Shown: piece by piece, positions 25,192 through 34,539 of the stretch
Numbering within the stretch: the stretch's first letter is position 1
Layout of the letters: every line of letters begins with the position of its first letter
Source of the DNA: Acetobacteraceae bacterium
GTDB lineage: Bacteria > Pseudomonadota > Alphaproteobacteria > Acetobacterales > Acetobacteraceae
Direction: 5' to 3'
Assembly: GCA_024280945.1 (NCBI GenBank)
Contig: JAMXLO010000143.1
Coordinates: 1-64,000 of the forward strand
Length of the DNA stretch: 64,000 nucleotides
The notes under the pieces: model-generated
The model's input: the letters and a program-made list of their open reading frames with translations, nothing else
What the model was told of the DNA's origin: nothing
The model's database searches: none
Position numbers and translations under genes: made by a program

Positions 25192-26729
25192 CTTGCGCGC
25201 GGATCGGACCGACGGGGCAGAGCGAGCGGCACGCGCCCCACCCGCACGAGGCCGGCAACGCTGGATAATCCCCGGATAGCGTCGCGCGCTTCGAGCAGCA
25301 GATCACGCATGAGCAGCGGGTTGATGGCCCTGTTCGCCTCCTGCACGAACGACAGCCGGTGCAGCGATAACAGTCCGACCAGGAAGGCGAGCCCAAAGAG
25401 GAACGTCCAGGCGTGCAGGTTCAGCACTTGCACCGTCATGGCATTCACATCCGTCTTCCAGGTGAATGCCATGCTGAGTTCATGCGCCGCAAAGTAGTCG
25501 GCGCACAATCCTCCGATGATCGGCGCCAGGGCGGCGCAGCTCGCACTGACGACGCTGCTGGCGGCCAGGAACGATGTGGCCTGGCCGGCGGGTGACAGCT
25601 TCATCGCGATATTGCCGGACGCCAGCGCTACTCCCGCCGTCGCGATCCCCATCAGCACATGAATCGCGAGCAGGATGTGGAAGACGAAGGCTGCTGCCCA
25701 AGGCAGACCGGTGAAGGTCCAGGCAAGCGTGCACAGCAGGAACAGGGGCGCCGAGTAGCCCAGCACGGCCTTGTTGCTGAAGCGGTCTATCAGATTTCCC
25801 CACAGGCTTACGGCCGCGAGATTGCTGAGCTGACTCGCCGTGGTGAGGATCACGACAAGGGTCATCGAATAGCCAAGCGACTTCAGCATATAGACCGCAA
25901 AGAACGGTGCAGCGAGATTCGCGGCAAAGCTCCAGCTCGACTGAAACACGATCAGCCGCCTGAAGTTCCTGTCGTGGAACGGGGCAACCAGCATGGCGAA
26001 CACACGGGTTCTGCTTGCCGTCTCCATCATCGGCTGGTCTGGCGTGATCGACAGTAGCCACACGCCAAGGAATCCGATCCCGGCGCTGGTCAGGAACAGT
26101 GCCGAATAGGCGATGATGGAATAGTCCGGAAGAAAGTGCTTCCAACGATCGACCAGCACGCCACACAGGAGAGCGAGCACCATGGCGGTCGCCGTGTTGG
26201 CTGCGGCCCGTCGCCCGAAGAAGCGACCGTAGGAGTCCTCCGGCACGAGATCGCGCATCCACGAATTCCAGGCGCAACCGGCAACAGCCGCTGAAGCCTG
26301 CCAGATTGCCACCGAGGAGATCAGCACGGCTACGCCGGCCGAGCCGCCAAGGAGAGGAGAAGCTGCCGCGAGGACCAGAAAGAAGCGGCCGATCGCCGCT
26401 GCCCAGACACTGATGGCACGCCGCCTCCGCACCCGCTCGATCAGCACGACGGCGGGAAATTGCAGGAACTGCACCGCCGAGGGAGCGGCTGCGAGGATGC
26501 CGATCGCCAGATTGCTGGCGCCGAGAGCGACGGCGTAGCCGGTCAGAAACACCCCGGTGGCCAGCGTGCTCATCGCCTCGCTGGCCAGCGCGTCGTAAAG
26601 TAGGAGGCGGAAGGTCCGATCGATCCCGGTCACGCGGCGAGCCACTTGTTCGGTGGGGCTGTCACCTTGGCAAGGGTCGGTGCCGCAATCCACCCTTGCC
26701 AGGAGCCGGACTGTTCGCGGGCGCAGCAT
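25188..26729 (-). CDS. MFS transporter
   Basis: A protein of about 513 residues with roughly twelve hydrophobic helices, a basic inter-helix loop IERVRRRRAIS after TM2, and a central cytoplasmic region TPDQPMMETASRTRVF followed by the second half (NFRRLIVFQSSWSFAANLAAPFFAVYM). This is a major-facilitator-type inner-membrane carrier; the substrate is unknown. The first helix starts near LLLYDALASEAMSTL, so the start is placed at ATG 26729, though the ribosome site is weak and a start further in is possible. The TAG stop lies in the CTAG edge of the adjoining repeat. Confidence 0.8.
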   Translation of the reverse strand: MLRPRTVRLLARVDCGTDPCQGDSPTEQVARRVTGIDRTFRLLLYDALASEAMSTLATGVFLTGYAVALGASNLAIGILAAAPSAVQFLQFPAVVLIERVRRRRAISVWAAAIGRFFLVLAAASPLLGGSAGVAVLISSVAIWQASAAVAGCAWNSWMRDLVPEDSYGRFFGRRAAANTATAMVLALLCGVLVDRWKHFLPDYSIIAYSALFLTSAGIGFLGVWLLSITPDQPMMETASRTRVFAMLVAPFHDRNFRRLIVFQSSWSFAANLAAPFFAVYMLKSLGYSMTLVVILTTASQLSNLAAVSLWGNLIDRFSNKAVLGYSAPLFLLCTLAWTFTGLPWAAAFVFHILLAIHVLMGIATAGVALASGNIAMKLSPAGQATSFLAASSVVSASCAALAPIIGGLCADYFAAHELSMAFTWKTDVNAMTVQVLNLHAWTFLFGLAFLVGLLSLHRLSFVQEANRAINPLLMRDLLLEARDAIRGLSSVAGLVRVGRVPLALPRRSDPRAS

Positions 26730-27013
26730 CGGACTAGATAGCCGAACCAACGTCGTCGGGGAGTGGCGGATGGCTGATGGCAGACTTCGCGCATGGATCG
26801 AGACACGAGGAGGTGAACCGGGCGTTGTCGCAGCCTTTATCGGCGTGCCACCCGACAGCGATACCCCGGTGCGGCGACCGCCGGCGACACGGCACTGCGC
26901 CTCGCATACCGAGGCCAGACAGTGGGTCGAGAGTGAGGCCCAGGCGCTGGGCGGGGTTGAAGTCGAGTGGGTGAACAGCTGACTCGCGCCGCCCAACAGC
27001 TCCTGAACGTGCT

Positions 27014-28168
27014 ATGGGCGTCGCCATGGCCGAAACTGTCGGCATACTGGCGCCAAGTGTCCGCCGAGCAGAGCCGACCGTAAGTTCGGGGGCGATCGTC
27101 GCCCTGCGGCTGTTCGATGTGGCCTACGCGATCGATCTGGTCCGTGCGGAGGCGGTGCTGTCGGAGCGGGCGCGCAGTTCCCGCAGGGAGCGGCTGAACA
27201 CCACACCGCCCAAGGCGATGGACTTCGGCGTGCGGCCGGTCGGGCTGGCGCTGGAGCCGGTGGCCATCGCCGTCGCCGGGAAGCAGGTGCAGGCGGCGGC
27301 AAGCGCCAGAGTCTACGACTTCGGCGCGATCACCATCGCACTGCAGGCGCCAGTTGCCGACCAGCCGTGGGACGCGTTCGTCCGCAACGTCAACGCTGTC
27401 GATCGAGGTTTTCAGGCCGAAGAGACCTGGGAGCGGTTGCTGCGGCAGTTGCGCGACCTGCTTGGGCCGGCGCTTATCCGCCCGGAAGCCACTCGCGTGC
27501 AGGAGGATTATCTGATCGCGGTCGTCGACGCGTTCGATCGCCCGCTCTCCGCGGCGGAATTACAGGAATCGGTGGATCTGGTTCCCTTGCTTTCCGGTGA
27601 ACAACGCCCGCTTTCCGAGGGCGCGCGGCAGGATCTGCTGCGCCACCGGTTTTCCTACTATGTCGACGATCTGGTCGCACTCACCTGGGATCGGGCCTTC
27701 ATCTACGAACCGCGCGGCGATTCGGACGTCCGGGACGTGCTCGAAGTGGCAAACGCGCAGCTCCTGGAGATGCGCTACTACGACGAATTGCTGGATGCCG
27801 AACTGCCACGCATGTACGACTTGGTGGAGGAGGCAAGGCGCACGCGCACGCTTCTGGCGTCGCGGCGGTTTGCGGGTCTCGCGCGTCGTCTGCACACGAT
27901 GGTCGCCGAGGTCACGGAACTGACCGAGCGCGTGGACAACGCGCTGCAGGTGACCGAGGACGTCTACCTCGCCAGGGTGTATTCGGCGGCACTGGAGCTG
28001 TTCCGGGTGAATGCGCTGAATGCCGCGGTGGAACGCAAGCTGGCCATCATCCGCGACACCTATTCCGCGCTGTATGACGAAAGTTCCGCGAGCCGTACCG
28101 AACTGATGGAGTTCCTGATCATCATTCTGATCATGGCGGAGATCGTCATCGCCTTGGCAAGACCGTAG
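27014..28168 (+). CDS. RMD1/YagE (DUF155) family membrane protein
   Basis: A 384-residue protein of the family of yeast Rmd1/Rmd8 and human RMND1. Typical features are an N-terminal alpha/beta domain with VYDFGAITIAL, a long helical region (LLEMRYYDELLDAELPRMYDLVEEA), the segment RRLHTMVAEVTELTERVDNALQVTEDVYLARVY, and a final hydrophobic helix (LMEFLIIILIMAEIVIALA) that anchors it in the membrane. The mitochondrial relatives support translation or organelle contact; the bacterial function is not known. ATG 27026 is an alternative start. It is separate from the polyamine genes behind it (54 bases). Confidence 0.8.
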   Translation: MGVAMAETVGILAPSVRRAEPTVSSGAIVALRLFDVAYAIDLVRAEAVLSERARSSRRERLNTTPPKAMDFGVRPVGLALEPVAIAVAGKQVQAAASARVYDFGAITIALQAPVADQPWDAFVRNVNAVDRGFQAEETWERLLRQLRDLLGPALIRPEATRVQEDYLIAVVDAFDRPLSAAELQESVDLVPLLSGEQRPLSEGARQDLLRHRFSYYVDDLVALTWDRAFIYEPRGDSDVRDVLEVANAQLLEMRYYDELLDAELPRMYDLVEEARRTRTLLASRRFAGLARRLHTMVAEVTELTERVDNALQVTEDVYLARVYSAALELFRVNALNAAVERKLAIIRDTYSALYDESSASRTELMEFLIIILIMAEIVIALARP

Positions 28169-28222
28169 GATGCCGCCGATCGCGTGCAGTTCCACGAAGC
28201 CATTGTGTTCCGCTGACAACAC

Positions 28223-29167
28223 ATGACCGGCACACCGACCTTTGCCACGATGACTAGCTTCCTCGGCATCGCCCGCGATGACCCGACCGCCGACTTTGTC
28301 GTGGCCGGGGTGCCGCTCGACATCGGCACCACCAACCGCGCCGGCGCGCGCGACGGTCCGCACGCGATCCGCCGTGCCAGCCGCATGCTGACCGACGGCG
28401 AACATCCGGAGTTCTGGGTCAAGCCCGCCACGCTGAATGTGGCCGATATCGGCGACTTTCAGATTGCCCTCGGCGACATACCGGCAAGCCTGCAGCATAT
28501 CGAACAGCAAGCGGCGGGCATCCGCCACCTGCTCGCACTTGGGGGCGAGCACGGGGTTACGCTGCCGCTGTTGCGCGCGCTGTCGCACCGCACTGGCCCG
28601 CTGGCGTTGGTGCATTTCGATGCGCATGTCGACACCTGGCCGACCAACTTCGGCCAAACCTACGCGCACGGCTCGGTATTCTATCATGCGCTCCAGGAGC
28701 GCCTGATCGAGCCGAAGCGCATGATCCAGATCGGCATTCGCTCGCCGATGCAGCGCGAGGTGTGGGACTGGACGATCAACCAAGGTGTCACCGTGCTCAC
28801 GGCGCAGGAGGTTCACGCCATCGGACCTGGCGCGGTGGCGCAACGTGTGCTCGACGCGGTGCAGGATGCACCGGCCTATCTGAGCTTCGATATCGACGCG
28901 CTCGATCCGGCGTTCGCGCCGGGCACCGGCACACCGGAGATCGGCGGCCTCGCGTCGTGGCAGGCACAGGCTATCCTGCGGCGGTTGGGCGCCGTGGCGT
29001 TCGTCGGCATGGATGTGGTGGAGGTCGCGCCGGCCTACGACGTCGCCGAAATCACAGCACTCGCTGCGGCGACGGTCGTTTGGGAGTACCTCGCGCTCGT
29101 CGGCTCGAGCCATGCAGTGAGCACTGATGCTATCATCGATCATCGCATGCCTGATCCGGCGTCCTGA
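28223..29167 (+). CDS. speB: Agmatinase (ureohydrolase family)
   Basis: A 314-residue arginase/agmatinase-family enzyme. The two-manganese site is shown by LGGEHGVTLP (His), VHFDAHVDTW (Asp-x-His-x-Asp) and SFDIDALDPAFAPGTGTPE (Asp-x-Asp). The GTGTPEIGGL segment is typical of agmatinases and guanidino-acid hydrolases. It would release urea from agmatine, giving putrescine, or act on a related guanidine compound. The next gene is an ornithine-type decarboxylase, so both routes to putrescine are encoded side by side; this supports the agmatinase reading. Confidence 0.85.
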   Translation: MTGTPTFATMTSFLGIARDDPTADFVVAGVPLDIGTTNRAGARDGPHAIRRASRMLTDGEHPEFWVKPATLNVADIGDFQIALGDIPASLQHIEQQAAGIRHLLALGGEHGVTLPLLRALSHRTGPLALVHFDAHVDTWPTNFGQTYAHGSVFYHALQERLIEPKRMIQIGIRSPMQREVWDWTINQGVTVLTAQEVHAIGPGAVAQRVLDAVQDAPAYLSFDIDALDPAFAPGTGTPEIGGLASWQAQAILRRLGAVAFVGMDVVEVAPAYDVAEITALAAATVVWEYLALVGSSHAVSTDAIIDHRMPDPAS

Positions 29168-29274
29168 CCCCTATATGCAGCGTCCCGCGCCGCCCGTCGT
29201 GGCGGAGCGCAGCTTGACGCATCGCACGTGCCGCGAGCCCTGCCAAAGGGGCACAGCAACGACGTAACGCGTCC

Positions 29275-29405
29275 TTTTCGTCTGGCCGGTCCAAGCGTGG
29301 GACCGGGGTCGTGAGGGAGTCGCCTATGTTGGCTGATCGCCACACCGCGGTGCGAAGTACTCGCAGCACCGACTGAGTTCGTCGCCGCAGCGCGGCGATC
29401 GCTCT
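29275..29405 (+). promoter_or_regulatory. Structured leader of the ornithine decarboxylase gene (speF-leader candidate)
   Basis: The 298-base gap before the decarboxylase holds three hairpins in a row: CCGGTCC with GGACCGG (29286-29292/29300-29306), a bulged GGTGCGA/TCG-CACC stem around 29349-29370, and TCGCCGC with GCGGCGA (29382-29388/29392-29398, AGC loop). A conserved RNA called the speF leader occurs upstream of such decarboxylase genes in alphaproteobacteria; position and gene fit, but I could not score the match. Confidence 0.45.
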
Positions 29406-29465
29406 TCGTCCTGTCCGTGTCGTTGGTCGCGCGCACGCGACCGTGGTGCCTGTGAGGATACCGCC

Positions 29466-30695
29466 ATGAACGATGTCCGCGTTCGCGCTGCCGTCTCGCC
29501 GCTGCGCCGCAGCTTCGCCACTGCCGCCGTGCTTCCATCGGTCGACGAGTTGGTCGCGACGGAGCGCCCCGAGGAGCCGATGCACTGCCTGCGTCCCGCT
29601 GCAGTCACCGCTGCTGCACGCGCGTTCGTCGCAGCGTTTCCCGGCGATGTGCTCTACGCGGTGAAGTGCAACCCCGAGCCCGGCATGTTGCGTGCGGTCC
29701 GTGCCGGCGGCGTCTCGCACTTCGACTGCGCATCCATCGGCGAGGTGGCGCTGGTGCGACAGATGTTTCCGGATACCGCGATCCATTTCATGCACCCTGT
29801 GAAGGCGCGTGGCGCGATCCGCGAGGCGTGGGTCCGTCACGATGTCCACGACTTCACGCTCGACAGCACCGAAGAGCTTGGGAAGATCGTGCAGGAGACC
29901 GCGGCGACCGGTGCCAGCGGCGAACTTGGCCTGATCGTCCGCCTCGCTTTACCCAAGGGCAGCGCGGTGCTGGACCTCTCCGGCAAGTTTGGCGCCCCGG
30001 CCGCGCTGGCGAGCGACCTGTTGCGTGCGGCACGTCCGCATGCAACGCGGCTTGGCGTCAGCTTCCATGTCGGTTCGCAATGCCTTGACCCGCTTGCCTG
30101 GCGAAACGCCCTGACGTTGGTCGGTGATGTGGCGCAGGATGCCGGCGTCACGATCGAGATCGTCGACGTCGGCGGCGGGTTTCCCGCGGCATACACCGAT
30201 GTCGATCCGCCGCACCTCGGCGCGATATTCGCCGAGATCGAGGCAGGGTTCGATCGCCTCGCCATGCCACGAGCCCGGCTATGGGCCGAGCCCGGTCGCG
30301 CCCTGGTCGCCTCCGGCGGGTCGGTGATCGTGCAGGTGCAGCACCGTCGCGACGACGCACTCTACATCAACGACGGAGTCTACGGCGCACTGGCTGACGC
30401 GGGCGCGCCTCGCTTCCGTTACCCGGTGCGTCTGGTCCGGCCGTCCGGCGCGGCGTCGTCCAACGAACTTGTCGCGTTCAAGTTCTTCGGCCCGACCTGT
30501 GACAGCGCCGATGTGATGCATGGACCATTCGACCTTCCAGCCGACACTGCGGAAGGCGACTGGATCGAGATCGGGCAGCTTGGCGCCTACGGCGGCTGCA
30601 TGCGCACCGCCTTCAATGGATTCGATCGCGCACGATTGGTCGAGGTGCGCGACCGACCCCTCCTGCCACAGGTACCGTTGCGTATCGCCGCTTGA
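29466..30695 (+). CDS. Group IV (alanine-racemase fold) ornithine/diamine decarboxylase
   Basis: A 409-residue PLP enzyme of the fold-type III decarboxylases. Lys67 in YAVKCNPEP binds PLP; HVGSQ, DVGGGFPAAY and the EPGRALVA segment bind the phosphate; FFGPTCDSADV holds the catalytic Cys of the partner subunit at the dimer interface. It makes putrescine from ornithine (or cadaverine from lysine). ATG 29466 gives about 25 residues before the usual core. Its neighbour is agmatinase, and a long structured leader suggests control by polyamines. It ends 28 bases from the convergent porin gene. Confidence 0.9.
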   Translation: MNDVRVRAAVSPLRRSFATAAVLPSVDELVATERPEEPMHCLRPAAVTAAARAFVAAFPGDVLYAVKCNPEPGMLRAVRAGGVSHFDCASIGEVALVRQMFPDTAIHFMHPVKARGAIREAWVRHDVHDFTLDSTEELGKIVQETAATGASGELGLIVRLALPKGSAVLDLSGKFGAPAALASDLLRAARPHATRLGVSFHVGSQCLDPLAWRNALTLVGDVAQDAGVTIEIVDVGGGFPAAYTDVDPPHLGAIFAEIEAGFDRLAMPRARLWAEPGRALVASGGSVIVQVQHRRDDALYINDGVYGALADAGAPRFRYPVRLVRPSGAASSNELVAFKFFGPTCDSADVMHGPFDLPADTAEGDWIEIGQLGAYGGCMRTAFNGFDRARLVEVRDRPLLPQVPLRIAA

Positions 30696-30723
30696 TGCGA
30701 TGCGCAGCATCTGCTCCGGGCAG

Positions 30724-32328
30724 TCAGAAGTTCACGATGTTCCCAAGGACGAATCCTTGCGACATGATGCTGTTGTTCGCCGATGACCCGATCGCGTTCG
30801 TGATGAAGTTGAAGTCGCTCTGCTTCAGGTTCTGATACTGGTACTCGGCGTACACGAGGTAGCCCGGTGCAACCGAATAACTCGCGCCGATATCGAGAGC
30901 CTGGCCGCGACGCTGGCTGATGCCGGTCAGATTGACGGCGCCCTGATAGACACCGCGTTCAGCCGCGATGCCGATGGTGAAGGGGCCGGCGGTATACTTG
31001 GCGCCGATCAGGTAGGCTAGTTCGCTGGCGCCGTTCTGCGGTACCGGGGCGAGCACGCCACTGATACGGCCACCGATGATGTTGCCACCTATGGTGAGCC
31101 CGCCATAGGTCACGGCGACACCACCGTTGCCGAAGTTCAGTCCGTCGTACTTGCCGGTGAATTTGCTTCCAGCAACCGTGGCGCCGAGAAAGCTCGCTGT
31201 GGTCGGACCGGTGAAGTTGGCGTGCCCGCTGAGCCCGTATGCTGCGTAGGCCAGAACGCCAACGGGACCGACTATGCCTTGATAGCGGACACCGACAGTG
31301 GTCTGGTTGATCACCCTCGCGCCGTCGAGCTGACCCGGACCGGACGACAAGGACGGACACCCTGTGTTCGCCACTGTGCACGCGTTGCCAGTGCCGGTAC
31401 CCGCACCGGTCAGCGAGCCATTCAGCGGATTGCTGCTCCCGTTGCCAAAGCCATTCGAGGTGTTCGGGGCGTACTGAACGCCGAAATCAAGCCCGGCGAA
31501 CTGCGGAGTAAGATAGACCAGCTTGTTGTAGGCGTATTCGTTGCCATCGCCGGACAGGAAGAAAAATGGCACCTGCGCATTCGATGGCACAAGGCTCGCG
31601 AGGTCACTGCCATTCTGCAGATTGCCCGTCGGCAGGAACTGGAATGTGGTCACACCATTATCGAACAGGCCGATGATGCCGTCAGCCTGACCGGCCCGCA
31701 CGATACCCCATTGATCGCCTGCCACATAGGTGAATGCACGTCGCACGAACAAGGTTTCGAGCGAAGAATAGCCGCTGGCGCCAGAACTGGTGTTGCTGCT
31801 GATCTGCCCGGTGAAGTTCTGCCGGATCTCCATCGCTGCGCCGTAGCGCAAGCCATTGGCGGCCATGCCGTCCGCGCCGAAATAGAGGCGCGCATAGCTG
31901 TAGATGGAGTTTGGCGCCAGCTTGACCTGTCCGGTGCCGTTGTTGCCGACGACCGTGCCGAGCGGCGTCGCCGCGCCCGGAGCAATCGTTGCGGGTCCTC
32001 CTGGCGTGCCAGCCCCAAGCGAACCGGCGGGTGCCGTTGCAAACCGCTGATCGGCGCTGCTCCAGAAACTCGCGAACCCGACATTCACTCTGCCATTGAG
32101 ATGGATGACGATGGTACCCGGGTCGGGATTGGCAAACGAACCAGAGACTGCTGTTGCCTGGGCATTGTTGTTATCGTTGGCTGTCGCGATCGACCTTGCG
32201 GATGGCGTGTAGGCGGATTGACCTTGGGTTGGTGCAAATACTGGTGCCGGGACGGTCTGCGCGTTCACCGTCGACCACGCCGTGCCGATCGCGCTCAGAG
32301 CGACGCTGGTGATGATAGCCTGTTTCAT
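30724..32328 (-). CDS. Outer membrane porin
   Basis: A 534-residue protein with signal peptide (MKQAIITSVALSAIGTAWSTVNAQ, cut after about 23) and a beta-barrel with the porin-type strands (FASFWSSADQRF, SIYSYARLYFGADGMAANGLRYGAAMEIRQNF, LVYAEYQYQNLKQSDFNF) and the terminal Phe needed by the BAM machine. The family pattern resembles porins of Acetobacteraceae-type bacteria. ATG 32328 gives the signal peptide; GGAGAA lies about eleven bases upstream. It would allow diffusion of small hydrophilic solutes across the outer membrane. Confidence 0.85.
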   Translation of the reverse strand: MKQAIITSVALSAIGTAWSTVNAQTVPAPVFAPTQGQSAYTPSARSIATANDNNNAQATAVSGSFANPDPGTIVIHLNGRVNVGFASFWSSADQRFATAPAGSLGAGTPGGPATIAPGAATPLGTVVGNNGTGQVKLAPNSIYSYARLYFGADGMAANGLRYGAAMEIRQNFTGQISSNTSSGASGYSSLETLFVRRAFTYVAGDQWGIVRAGQADGIIGLFDNGVTTFQFLPTGNLQNGSDLASLVPSNAQVPFFFLSGDGNEYAYNKLVYLTPQFAGLDFGVQYAPNTSNGFGNGSSNPLNGSLTGAGTGTGNACTVANTGCPSLSSGPGQLDGARVINQTTVGVRYQGIVGPVGVLAYAAYGLSGHANFTGPTTASFLGATVAGSKFTGKYDGLNFGNGGVAVTYGGLTIGGNIIGGRISGVLAPVPQNGASELAYLIGAKYTAGPFTIGIAAERGVYQGAVNLTGISQRRGQALDIGASYSVAPGYLVYAEYQYQNLKQSDFNFITNAIGSSANNSIMSQGFVLGNIVNF

Positions 32329-32506
32329 GCGAGCCAATGTTCTCCGGCCGTTGACCGTGGAACATGTGGCAGTGCAGCAAGCGCCAGTCCTCCACATTGA
32401 TGTGATATCGTGTGAAGGTTCTATTTCCGCTGCGTTGCCAGCCACCGCATGGCCGACGCTGAGAGCGGACCACGCAGGCCCTGTTTTGCGATGGCGCTCT
32501 GGCTAA

Positions 32507-32926
32507 TCAGTAGACGACAATTCTGATCTTCTTCGAGACGATGGGCGGATTGAATGGCACATGGTCCGCATCCCCCAGCACCAATTGCAGCGTGTGCGGA
32601 CCAGGTGGCAGGTCAATGCGGGCCTCGGTCTGGCCGGCGCCGAAGTGCAGGTGTTTCTTATCCTGCGGAATCGCCTGGTCGGTGTCGAGCGGCTCATCCA
32701 CATCGATGAACAGGTGATGGTGGCCCATATTGGCTGTCGTATCGCCAGCGTGCGTCACTCCCATGTTGCGCAGCCCGAACCGACACCAGAATGCACCTTT
32801 GATCCGCATCCCGTCCTGCGGCCAGATGATATAGAGATAAGCGTCATTCGGTGCCGCGGTCTTGCCGGCCAGGGCATTGGCCGACACCAGCAGAAGCGAT
32901 GGCAGGACGAGACGACGCGTCAGCAT
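32507..32926 (-). CDS. Exported DUF4399-family protein
   Basis: A 139-residue protein with a signal peptide (residues 1-21, MLTRRLVLPSLLLVSANALA) and a DUF4399 domain: VYF/YIIWPQDGMRIKG, FGLRNMGVTHAG, GHHHLFID and the C-terminal PFNPPIVSKKIRIVVY. The HHHLFID motif with several His is typical and could bind a metal. GGAG seven bases before ATG 32926 fixes the start. It is 13 bases behind the stop of the cyclase/SUMF1 gene on the same strand, so probably co-transcribed. Function of the domain is unknown. Confidence 0.82.
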   Translation of the reverse strand: MLTRRLVLPSLLLVSANALAGKTAAPNDAYLYIIWPQDGMRIKGAFWCRFGLRNMGVTHAGDTTANMGHHHLFIDVDEPLDTDQAIPQDKKHLHFGAGQTEARIDLPPGPHTLQLVLGDADHVPFNPPIVSKKIRIVVY

Positions 32927-32939
32927 CTCTGTGCTCCAT

Positions 32940-34460
32940 TCATGGCGAGGCGGCGATGCGAAAGCCGTGCGTGGGATAGCGAACGGATGCGTCATAAAAA
33001 TCACGACCCGCTGGCCGTGCGTAGCTGGCATCGTTGCTCGACGACGCGCCGCGGATGACACGTTCACGGCAATCGGGTGTAGCACGTGCCGCACCGTTGG
33101 CGGCAGCGCCACGATAGTCCTTCACCCAGCAGTCCTCGACCCATTCGGACACGCCATCGTTGATACGAAGGCCGTAGGGATTGGCGGGCACGGTTCCGGC
33201 CTTCATAGGCTTGGCATCGCCACAGCCTTTGCAGATCGCGAGGCCTGGCTTCATGGCGTCCCCCCACCAGAAGCGTGTCTTGGTACCGCCGCGGGCAGCA
33301 TACTCCCACTCGGCCTCGGTGGGCAGGCGCCACTGGCGATGCGTCACACCACTCAGCCATTGCAAATATTGCTGCGTGTCGTTCCAACTGACGTTGCCCA
33401 GCGGTGCATCGTCGTCACCGGGCGGGATATAGCTGCAGGCATTCGCCTGCACGCACCCGCGCCACTGTCCGACCGTCACGACGCTTTTGCCGATCAAGAA
33501 TGGAGCGACCTGCACCTTGTGCACAGGCTGTTCGGTCGGGTCGTCCTTGCTGCCCATATCGAAGCTGCCGCCAACGATGCCAATCGTGTCCGGTTCGGTG
33601 ATGCGCGGCTCGGATGGCGGCTTTGGCAGCACCATGGCCTGTTGTGTGGTGGCTGTCGACGGCGCCTCAACTGGCGGCCTGGTTACCGGTGGTGACTCGT
33701 CGGGGCGGCGTGCTCCCGCCTCGGGCATTGTTTGGATCGCCGGCTGCAAAGTTGCCTGCGTCGGACGTTCGAAGATGACGATCTGTTCCGCCTGACGTTG
33801 CCACAGGTACCAGCCTCCCACGCCCACGATCACTGCAGAGCAGGCCGCCGTAAGAGCGCCAATTCGCAACCAGCGCCGTGTCGCCGCCTTGGCGACCGCA
33901 GCGGGATCCGGCAGGACGCGGTAGACCGGCACTGGATCCATAATTCTTTTGACCTTGCGGTCTCCGACCGACTGATAGCCGCAGACCACCTTGTATCTGG
34001 TCTGCTCGTAGACCCCGCCCGAGATGTAAATGGTCCCCGGTTCCGCAAGCTGTTCAAGTCGAACAGCAACGTTGACGCCATCGCCACGGATATCATCTGG
34101 CTCGACGATCACGTCGTCGAGGTTGATGCCGATACGGAACCAGATCCACCGTTCCCGCGGCAGTTCAAGGTTGCGCACCACCATATCCTGCTGAACGACA
34201 ATGGCAGCGCGGACGCATTCGACCGGGCTGTCGAAGACACAAAGCAAGCCGTCTCCCTGCTGCCGAACCACCCGACCGCCGTGTTCGTTGATCACCGGCT
34301 CAATGAGTTCGCGGTTGATCTGCACGACGCGCTCGCGCGTGTCGCGCTCATCGTCCTGGTTGAACCTTGAGTCGCCGACGATGCCGGCCACCATGATGGT
34401 GGTCAGGCGACGAGGGGCGGGTAGCGTCTTTCGCGCGCTTTCTGCGGCTTCGTCCGACAT
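32940..34460 (-). CDS. Class III cyclase-homology domain fused to an FGE/SUMF1-type domain
   Basis: A 506-residue membrane protein. Residues 15-180 form a class III nucleotidyl-cyclase domain: the second metal Asp is present (RQQGDGLLCVF) and the transition-state Asn and Arg are in GDGVNVAVRLE. The first metal Asp is missing: at residue 26, in MVAGIVGDSRF, there is Gly where family members have ADVVGYS. One TM helix lies at about 195-217, then a proline-rich linker, then a formylglycine-generating-enzyme-like domain (GGSFDMGSKDD, NVSWNDTQQYLQWL, RLPTEAEWEYAARGG, NDGVSEWVED, VIRGASSSND, GFRIA). Topology is a cytoplasmic cyclase domain and a periplasmic SUMF1-like domain. ATG 34460 is used; 34580 would overlap gcdH. 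Confidence 0.85.
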   Translation of the reverse strand: MSDEAAESARKTLPAPRRLTTIMVAGIVGDSRFNQDDERDTRERVVQINRELIEPVINEHGGRVVRQQGDGLLCVFDSPVECVRAAIVVQQDMVVRNLELPRERWIWFRIGINLDDVIVEPDDIRGDGVNVAVRLEQLAEPGTIYISGGVYEQTRYKVVCGYQSVGDRKVKRIMDPVPVYRVLPDPAAVAKAATRRWLRIGALTAACSAVIVGVGGWYLWQRQAEQIVIFERPTQATLQPAIQTMPEAGARRPDESPPVTRPPVEAPSTATTQQAMVLPKPPSEPRITEPDTIGIVGGSFDMGSKDDPTEQPVHKVQVAPFLIGKSVVTVGQWRGCVQANACSYIPPGDDDAPLGNVSWNDTQQYLQWLSGVTHRQWRLPTEAEWEYAARGGTKTRFWWGDAMKPGLAICKGCGDAKPMKAGTVPANPYGLRINDGVSEWVEDCWVKDYRGAAANGAARATPDCRERVIRGASSSNDASYARPAGRDFYDASVRYPTHGFRIAASP

Positions 34461-34539
34461 GGCACGTCCCGACAGACTTGAACCAGGATAGGAAAGTTTA
34501 TGGGCGTCGGGAAAGACAGAAAAGTCCGAATTACTTTGA

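Noticed and set aside
26653-26982. 109-codon plus-strand open frame before the RMD1/YagE gene
   Set aside because: No ribosome site, signal or recognisable domain; the 284-base gap otherwise shows nothing I can name.
27560-29143. 527-codon minus-strand open frame
   Set aside because: It lies antisense across the RMD1/YagE gene and agmatinase; composition is that of a shadow frame.
31222-32400. 392-codon plus-strand open frame
   Set aside because: Antisense to the porin gene, with shadow composition.
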